This document shows, piece by piece, positions 7,490 to 11,209 of a stretch of 11,209 bases of DNA. Position 1 is the stretch's first letter. Each line of letters begins with the position of its first letter. The stretch is taken from assembly GCA_023428645.1 (NCBI GenBank), contig JAEYXD010000249.1, positions 1-11,209 of the forward strand. Reading direction: 5' to 3'. A program made the position numbers and the translations under genes. The notes below the pieces were generated by a model, which worked only from the letters and a program-made list of their open reading frames with translations, was not told the origin of the DNA and did not search any database. The stretch comes from Pseudomonadota bacterium (GTDB taxonomy: Bacteria > Pseudomonadota > Gammaproteobacteria > Steroidobacterales > Steroidobacteraceae).

Positions 7490-8569
7490 GTGAGCGTACA
7501 GCTTGCCATGGTCGATTCGGGTCGACGTGCTGGACCGCGGACCGGCGCCGAGCCGGCGTCGACGACTCGCAACCATGCGCCGTCGCCGGTCGACTCCTCG
7601 CTGCGGACACATGACCCGTCGGCATCGACGGCTCATGTGTCCGCACCGATGCGCCGTGGGCTCAAGGGTGTCGATGCGAGTCTCAATCAACGCCTCGCGA
7701 CCGCGCAGCAAGGCATCGAATTTCTAGACCGCGCCGGCCAGCAACTGCAGACCCTCAAGAACGCGCTCGCTACGCGGCTTGCAGCGTCTCGACCCACGGG
7801 AGAGGGCAGTGCCGGCGACGTCGAAGCGCAGCTGCAGCGCTTCGTGTCGCTTTGGCGCGAACGATCGGCGGCGAGTGGCGGGACGCTCGACTCGCAGCTC
7901 GCTCAAGTGCCGCCTGGAGAAGCGATGCAGCGTTTCGGCGTGCGCGGCCTCACGCTGGCAGCGTTGCGTTCGGGTGAGCCTGAGACGTTGTACCTCGCGG
8001 TTGCCGGACGAACGCAGCAAGCCGTCGCCGTTGCCGTGGATCCGCAGGCAAACGACGACGAGCTCGTGCGGCGCTTCGATCGAGCGCTTGCTCCGCACGG
8101 CATTCGCACTGCGCTGAATCGCGACGGAGGGATCGAGTTCAGCATGCGCGAATCCTCCGGCCTGGATCCGCGCGATGCCCTGGCGATCAAGGGCGAGGGC
8201 CGGCGATTTCCGACCGGGCAGTTCGCTTTGGCGCGCACCATGACAGAAGAACCCATTCTGCGCCCGGAGCAATGGCAAGCGGATAATCCCGCCGCGGTAC
8301 GCGAGACGCTCAGGAAGGTTTTCGATGCGCAGGATGTCGTACGCGAGGCGCGACTGGTCGCAAACCGCTCGTTGATCGAGCAGTCGGCGCAGCTGCGCTC
8401 ACACGCGTCGGATCTGAGCGCCGAAACCCACTGGGCCAAGGAGTTCACACGGACGTTTGCCGACGCGACAGGACGCAGCGACTATGCCTCGCTTGCAACG
8501 CTGTCCTCGGCGGTGACGGGGATGCATCGCGATCGCGTCGTGGCGCTATTGCGCGAACAGGCACAGTAG
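7490..8569 (+). CDS. Unknown protein encoded at the end of the flagellar operon
   Basis: I do not recognise this 359-residue protein. There is no signal peptide or membrane segment, so it is cytoplasmic or exported by the flagellar system. Residues 1-55 are low-complexity (Arg, Pro, Ser, Thr). Residues 56-100 form a likely amphipathic helix (LNQRLATAQQGIEFLDRAGQQLQTLKNAL) that recalls flagellin-type helices. Residues 177-222 read as strand-helix-strand (QAVAVAVDP, DDELVRRFDRALAPHGIRTALN, GGIEFSMRES), similar in plan to the insertion motifs of flagellins and FliD; this is my inference. Residues 260-359 are mostly helical and charged. There are no cysteines. The start is GTG 7490, 18 bases after flgL. 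Because it follows flgL where a filament gene or chaperone may occur, it could be an exported filament accessory, a chaperone or a regulator. A 44-base palindrome lies in its low-complexity part. Real coding is supported by a long open frame, a plausible binding site and a protein-like composition after residue 55. Confidence 0.8.
   Translation: MSVQLAMVDSGRRAGPRTGAEPASTTRNHAPSPVDSSLRTHDPSASTAHVSAPMRRGLKGVDASLNQRLATAQQGIEFLDRAGQQLQTLKNALATRLAASRPTGEGSAGDVEAQLQRFVSLWRERSAASGGTLDSQLAQVPPGEAMQRFGVRGLTLAALRSGEPETLYLAVAGRTQQAVAVAVDPQANDDELVRRFDRALAPHGIRTALNRDGGIEFSMRESSGLDPRDALAIKGEGRRFPTGQFALARTMTEEPILRPEQWQADNPAAVRETLRKVFDAQDVVREARLVANRSLIEQSAQLRSHASDLSAETHWAKEFTRTFADATGRSDYASLATLSSAVTGMHRDRVVALLREQAQ
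7602..7645. repeat. 44-base near-perfect palindrome within the unknown gene
   Basis: The arms at 7602-7621 and 7626-7645 are reverse complements at 19 of 20 positions (single C/C mismatch at 7615/7632) around the loop GCAT. The outer arm part is TGCGGACACATGA and the inner part CCGTCG. It encodes residues 38-52 of the unknown protein. A 9-base direct repeat, ATGCGCCGT, occurs on both sides (7575-7583 and 7649-7657), which could be a target duplication or chance. Confidence 0.85.
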
Positions 8570-8584
8570 CCTCGCGACTCACGC

Positions 8585-8655
8585 GTGACGTTATGGCAAG
8601 AGCGATGGAGGAGAAGACGCATACGTCGCGTTCCCTGTCATCGCGGTAACGTCAC
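8585..8655. repeat. Extended imperfect hairpin just after the flagellar operon
   Basis: GTGACGTTA at 8585-8593 is the exact reverse complement of TAACGTCAC at 8647-8655. Nested inside are GCGATG (8602-8607) with CATCGC (8639-8644) and GACG (8616-8619) with CGTC (8624-8627). The order is consistent with one long stem with internal loops, beginning 16 bases after the last stop codon. A perfect 10-base palindrome, TCACGCGTGA (8579-8588), overlaps the left arm. No T-tract follows, so it is not a standard intrinsic terminator; it could be a 3'-end stabiliser, a Rho-linked end or a decayed repeat. Confidence 0.5.
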
Positions 8656-8657
8656 AC

Positions 8658-8939
8658 TCAATTCGATGACCGGCGGCGCGTGACCCGGGCTACCAACACG
8701 GGCTCGTCGGGTCGCTCGATCGGATTCAAATAGACGAGGATCTCCGCGCCCTTGGCTCTCGCGGCGGCGAACTTTGGATCGTCCACGTTGCAGCGGCCGG
8801 CCACGAGCATGCCGGTCGGCTTGCCGAAGCGTTCGACGTTATCGGTCGACTTCCAAGCGATACCGAGCGGGTTAGTCGGCTGGGCGGCGGCCGACAGGGA
8901 AACGAAGACGAGAGCGCCGTAGATCGCGCGCGCTGCGAG
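8658..8939 (-). pseudogene. Decayed fragment of a secreted protein
   Basis: On the minus strand, the frame from 8939 down to the TGA at 8658-8660 reads as a protein-like 93-residue stretch. First comes a hydrophobic leader ending in an Ala-rich, AAAQ-type cleavage region (IYGALVFVSLSAAAQ), then NPLGIAWKSTDNVERFGKPTG, MLVAGRCNVDD, and GAEILVYLNPIERPD. The alternation of strand-like segments with small turns (MLVAGRCN, EILVYLNP) looks like the start of an alpha/beta domain, perhaps a secreted hydrolase-type barrel. I do not recognise the family with confidence. No ATG, GTG or TTG precedes the leader in frame for at least the 100 bases I read; the only in-frame ATG (8808-8810) lies after it. The last residues (VARVTRRRSSN) look like out-of-frame sequence. 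It is best read as a truncated relic, not as an expressed gene. Confidence 0.5.
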
Positions 8940-8994
8940 CGGCGCGGGGTCAGCGCGTTGCGAACGCCTCCCGGCCGTGATCGCAGCGCGACGG

Positions 8995-9018
8995 TTCCGC
9001 GAACGGAGGTTCGCGGAA
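8995..9018. repeat. Perfect 10-base inverted repeat with 4-base loop
   Basis: TTCCGCGAAC at 8995-9004 and GTTCGCGGAA at 9009-9018 are exact reverse complements separated by GGAG. It sits in non-coding sequence upstream of miaB and outside the relic gene. It could be a REP-like dispersed repeat, a protein-binding operator or a terminator stem lacking a T-tract. Confidence 0.75.
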
Positions 9019-9161
9019 GTGTCGAGTTGGGACCCACGGTTGTGCGGAATGTGCGGACGCGAACGTCGGTATCCTCGACTCGGGCGGAAAGCCAGTGGCC
9101 GACCCGTCTGGCGTCGAGCGGCAGGGCCCCAGCAGACCGATTTAGCGCGGCCAGCACCGGG

Positions 9162-9197
9162 TTTTCAGCTACTTGGCCGTACATAACATCATATTTT
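9162..9197 (+). promoter_or_regulatory. Possible promoter region for miaB-ybeZ
   Basis: This is the only clearly AT-rich patch upstream of miaB. A weak sigma-70-like pair is TTTTCA (9162-9167) and TAACAT (9184-9189) with a 16-base spacer, each matching the consensus at 4 of 6 positions. TTGAAT at 9209-9214 has no good partner. Base composition, not motif quality, is the main reason for this call. Confidence 0.2.
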
Positions 9198-9297
9198 CAT
9201 TGGTAGTTTTGAATCTCACGCCTGCGAAAAGCCGCGCGGCAGAGTATCCTTGCGCCCCCTTTTGAACGATTCGCTCGCTGTCCGCCTCATCGATACC

Positions 9298-10647
9298 ATG
9301 CCTTTCGTCCATATCCGCACCTACGGCTGCCAAATGAACGAGTACGACTCCGCCAAAATGGTGGACGTGCTGCGTGAATCCGGCGGCTACGAGGTCACCG
9401 ACGATCCCGAGCAGGCGGATCTGATCCTTCTCAACACCTGCTCGATCCGCGAGAAGGCACAAGAAAAGGTGTTCTCGCAGCTCGGCGGCTGGAAGCAGCT
9501 CAAGAAGGCGAAGCCAGGATTGATTATCGGCGTCGGCGGCTGCGTCGCGAGCCAGGAAGGCGACGGCATCACGAAGCGCGCGCCGTATGTCGACCTCGTG
9601 TTCGGCCCGCAGACGCTGCATCGCCTGCCCGACATGATCGCCGAGCTCAAGTCGCACGGCCGATCCGTCGTCGACGTGAGCTTCCCCGAGATCGAGAAGT
9701 TCGATGCCATGCCCGCACCGCGTGCCGAAGGCGCGACGGCGTTCGTATCGATCATGGAAGGCTGCAGCAAGTACTGCAGCTTCTGCGTCGTGCCGTATAC
9801 GCGCGGCGAGGAAGTGAGCCGACCCTTCGACTCGGTGATGGACGAGATTCGTGCGCTCGCCGATCAAGGCGTGCGCGAGATCAATCTGCTCGGTCAGAAC
9901 GTGAACGCGTACAACGGCCCGATGGACGACGGCACGCTGTGCGATCTCGCGACGCTGATTTACTGCGTGGCCGAGGTGGACGGGATCGAGCGCATCCGCT
10001 TCACGACCTCGCATCCGGTCGAGTTCAAGGACTCGCTGATCGAGGCGTATCGGGACGTGCCGAAGCTCGCGAACTATCTGCACCTGCCGGTGCAGGCGGG
10101 CTCCGATCGCATCTTGATGGCGATGAAGCGCGGCTACACCGCGCTCGAGTACAAGCAGAAGATCCGCAAGCTCCGCGCCGTGCGGCCGGACATCAGCATC
10201 TCCTCGGACTTCATCGTCGGCTTCCCCGGCGAGACGGAGCGTGATTTCGAAGCGACCATGAACCTGATCGCCGACATCGGCTTCGATCAGTCCTTCAGTT
10301 TCATATACAGCCGCCGCCCGGGAACGCCCGCGGCGTCGCTGCCCGACGATGTGACGCAAGACGAGAAACAGCAGCGCCTCGCGATCCTGCAGGCGCGCAT
10401 CAACACGCAGGCGCACGCGATCAGCAAGCGCATGGTCGGAACGGTGCAGCGCGTGCTCGTCGAACGTCCGTCGAAGAAAGACCCGCGACAGTTGGCCGGC
10501 CGCACGGAGAACATGCGGTGGGTGAACTTCGACGGCCCGCCCACGTTGCTCAACGATTTCGCCGACGTCCTGATTACGGAAGCGTTGCCGAACTCGTTGC
10601 GCGGACGACTCGTTGAAACGGAGCCGATGCAGCAGGTTGTCGGCTGA
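9298..10647 (+). CDS. miaB: tRNA-2-methylthio-N6-dimethylallyladenosine synthase MiaB
   Basis: Radical SAM enzyme that adds a methylthio group to i6A at position 37 of tRNAs reading UNN codons, giving ms2i6A; cytoplasmic, with two [4Fe-4S] clusters. The N-terminal methylthiotransferase domain has its three cluster cysteines at Cys11 (YGCQMNEYDS), Cys48 (NTCSIREKAQEKVF) and Cys82 (VGGCVASQEG). The radical SAM motif CSKYCSFC supplies Cys156, Cys160 and Cys163. Further family blocks are VPYTRGEEVSRP, LLGQNVNAY, FTTSHP, LHLPVQAGSDRIL and SSDFIVGFPGET. A C-terminal TRAM domain (about residues 380-445) ends with PNSLRGRLVETE. Length 449 is a little under E. coli MiaB (474). The start ATG 9298 places HIRTYGCQMNEYDS where the E. 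coli protein has HIKTWGCQMNEYDS. A TTG at 9250 in frame would add 16 residues without family support. No clear Shine-Dalgarno precedes 9298. Confidence 0.97.
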   Translation: MPFVHIRTYGCQMNEYDSAKMVDVLRESGGYEVTDDPEQADLILLNTCSIREKAQEKVFSQLGGWKQLKKAKPGLIIGVGGCVASQEGDGITKRAPYVDLVFGPQTLHRLPDMIAELKSHGRSVVDVSFPEIEKFDAMPAPRAEGATAFVSIMEGCSKYCSFCVVPYTRGEEVSRPFDSVMDEIRALADQGVREINLLGQNVNAYNGPMDDGTLCDLATLIYCVAEVDGIERIRFTTSHPVEFKDSLIEAYRDVPKLANYLHLPVQAGSDRILMAMKRGYTALEYKQKIRKLRAVRPDISISSDFIVGFPGETERDFEATMNLIADIGFDQSFSFIYSRRPGTPAASLPDDVTQDEKQQRLAILQARINTQAHAISKRMVGTVQRVLVERPSKKDPRQLAGRTENMRWVNFDGPPTLLNDFADVLITEALPNSLRGRLVETEPMQQVVG

Positions 10648-10664
10648 CGCCACCTTCGCACCTC

Positions 10665-11209
10665 ATGAGTACACCAGTCGCCACGCGCGATCTCGCCTTC
10701 GATCCCGTCGATAACGCACGTCTTGCGAACTTCGTCGGCCCCATGGACGAAAACCTCCGCCACGTCGAAGAGCGCTTGGGCGTCAACGTGCGACGCCGCG
10801 GCGGTTGGGTCGAAGTGTCCGGGCCCGAGCCGGCGGCCGCCGCCGCCGAGCAGGTGCTGCGCCGCTTGTTCGACCTGTCCGCGAGCGAGTCGCTCACGCC
10901 GGATCGCGTGCACCTCGCATTGCAGGAAGCCGGCATGGAGCCCGCGCCAGCGGTCGTGGCGGCGCGCTCGCCCGACGAGGTGACGATCCACACGCAGCGC
11001 GGCGGCATTCGCGGCCGCGGCCCGAACCAGCGCCAGTATCTGCACAACATTCGCACCAACGATCTGATCTTCGGTATCGGCCCCGCCGGCACCGGCAAGA
11101 CCTATCTCGCCGTCGCGTGCGCGGTCGAGGCACTGCAGACCGATCGCGTTCGCCGCATCGTGCTCGTGCGGCCGGCGGTCGAGGCGGGCGAGCGCCTGGG
11201 CTTTCTGCC
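10665..11209 (+). CDS. ybeZ: PhoH-like ATPase YbeZ (partial, cut at the right edge)
   Basis: Predicted ATPase of the PhoH family, linked in E. coli to the ribosome/RNA factor YbeY encoded next to it. The first 181 codons are in the window. Residues 10-70 form the small N-terminal KH-like domain (ARLANFVGPMDENLRHVEERLGVNVRRRG, then EQVLRRLFDL). After a linker comes the PhoH core: IRGRGPNQRQYLHNIRTNDLIFGIGPAGTGKTYLAVACAVEAL, with the Walker A motif GPAGTGKT at residues 139-146, and then RRIVLVRPAVEAGERLGFL, the conserved PhoH block that continues past the edge. The start ATG 10665 lies 17 bases after the miaB stop and reads MSTPVATRDLAF. No strong Shine-Dalgarno is visible. The miaB-ybeZ order matches E. 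coli, where ybeY, ybeX and lnt follow. Confidence 0.94.
   Translation, partial: MSTPVATRDLAFDPVDNARLANFVGPMDENLRHVEERLGVNVRRRGGWVEVSGPEPAAAAAEQVLRRLFDLSASESLTPDRVHLALQEAGMEPAPAVVAARSPDEVTIHTQRGGIRGRGPNQRQYLHNIRTNDLIFGIGPAGTGKTYLAVACAVEALQTDRVRRIVLVRPAVEAGERLGFL

Larger units (their letters stand above)
8570..9297. other. Gene-poor gap between the flagellar and miaB operons
   Basis: This 728-base stretch holds no intact gene that I can support. From left to right it contains a long hairpin (8585-8655), a minus-strand protein relic (8658-8939), a perfect 10-base inverted repeat (8995-9018), about 160 bases of GC-rich sequence without clear coding character, an AT-rich patch near 9181-9214, and the untranslated leader of miaB. 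Open frames at 8726-9184 (minus) and 8958-9206 (plus) are Arg/Ser/Thr-rich and overlap each other and the relic, so I read them as non-coding. Confidence 0.6.

Noticed and set aside
8726..9184. 152-codon minus-strand open frame in the gap before miaB
   Set aside because: Its sequence is Arg/Ser/Thr/Pro-rich, with no hydrophobic core. A different minus-strand frame (ending at 8658) looks far more protein-like over the overlapping part.
8958..9206. 82-codon + strand open frame in the gap before miaB
   Set aside because: Low-complexity Arg/Ser/Thr content, runs across the inverted repeat at 8995-9018, and has no binding site or family match.
9250..9297. TTG 9250 as the miaB start
   Set aside because: The added 16 residues have no counterpart at the E. 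coli MiaB N-terminus, and ATG 9298 aligns with the family start.
9169..10653. 494-codon open frame on the minus strand opposite miaB
   Set aside because: It is rich in Arg, His, Ala and Leu in the pattern produced by the complement of a high-GC gene, and the + strand encodes an unmistakable MiaB.

Overview
The window is high-GC proteobacterial DNA. The gene families point to a gammaproteobacterium: a MiaB very close to the E. coli protein is followed directly by a PhoH-like YbeZ gene, as in E. coli, and the flagellum has L- and P-ring genes, so the cell is Gram-negative. I cannot name the genus.

Bases 1-8569 are one co-directional flagellar run on the + strand: the tail of an upstream gene (probably flgD), then flgE (hook), flgF and flgG (rod), flgH (L ring lipoprotein), flgI (P ring), flgJ (rod-binding protein), flgK and flgL (hook-filament junction). 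Last comes a 359-codon gene of unrecognised function whose ribosome binding site lies just past the flgL stop. Gaps are 0-70 bases, so this looks like one transcription unit that builds the axial structure from rod to filament junction. Three things stand out. FlgJ has only the rod-binding domain and no peptidoglycan hydrolase domain. The start of flgH carries a strong palindrome that lengthens the lipoprotein leader. The unknown last gene has a 44-base near-perfect palindrome in its low-complexity N-terminal part and a middle section that resembles flagellin insertion motifs.

Bases 8570-9297 hold no intact gene. They contain an extended hairpin just after the operon, a decayed minus-strand fragment of a secreted protein with no usable start codon (8658-8939), a perfect 10-base inverted repeat (8995-9018), and an AT-rich patch that probably carries the promoter for the next operon.

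Bases 9298-11209 start a housekeeping operon: miaB (tRNA methylthiotransferase), then, 17 bases on, the first 181 codons of ybeZ, cut by the window edge.

Most of the window is an ordinary flagellar locus. The candidates for something undescribed are the flgL-linked unknown gene, its palindrome, and the hairpins at the operon edge.
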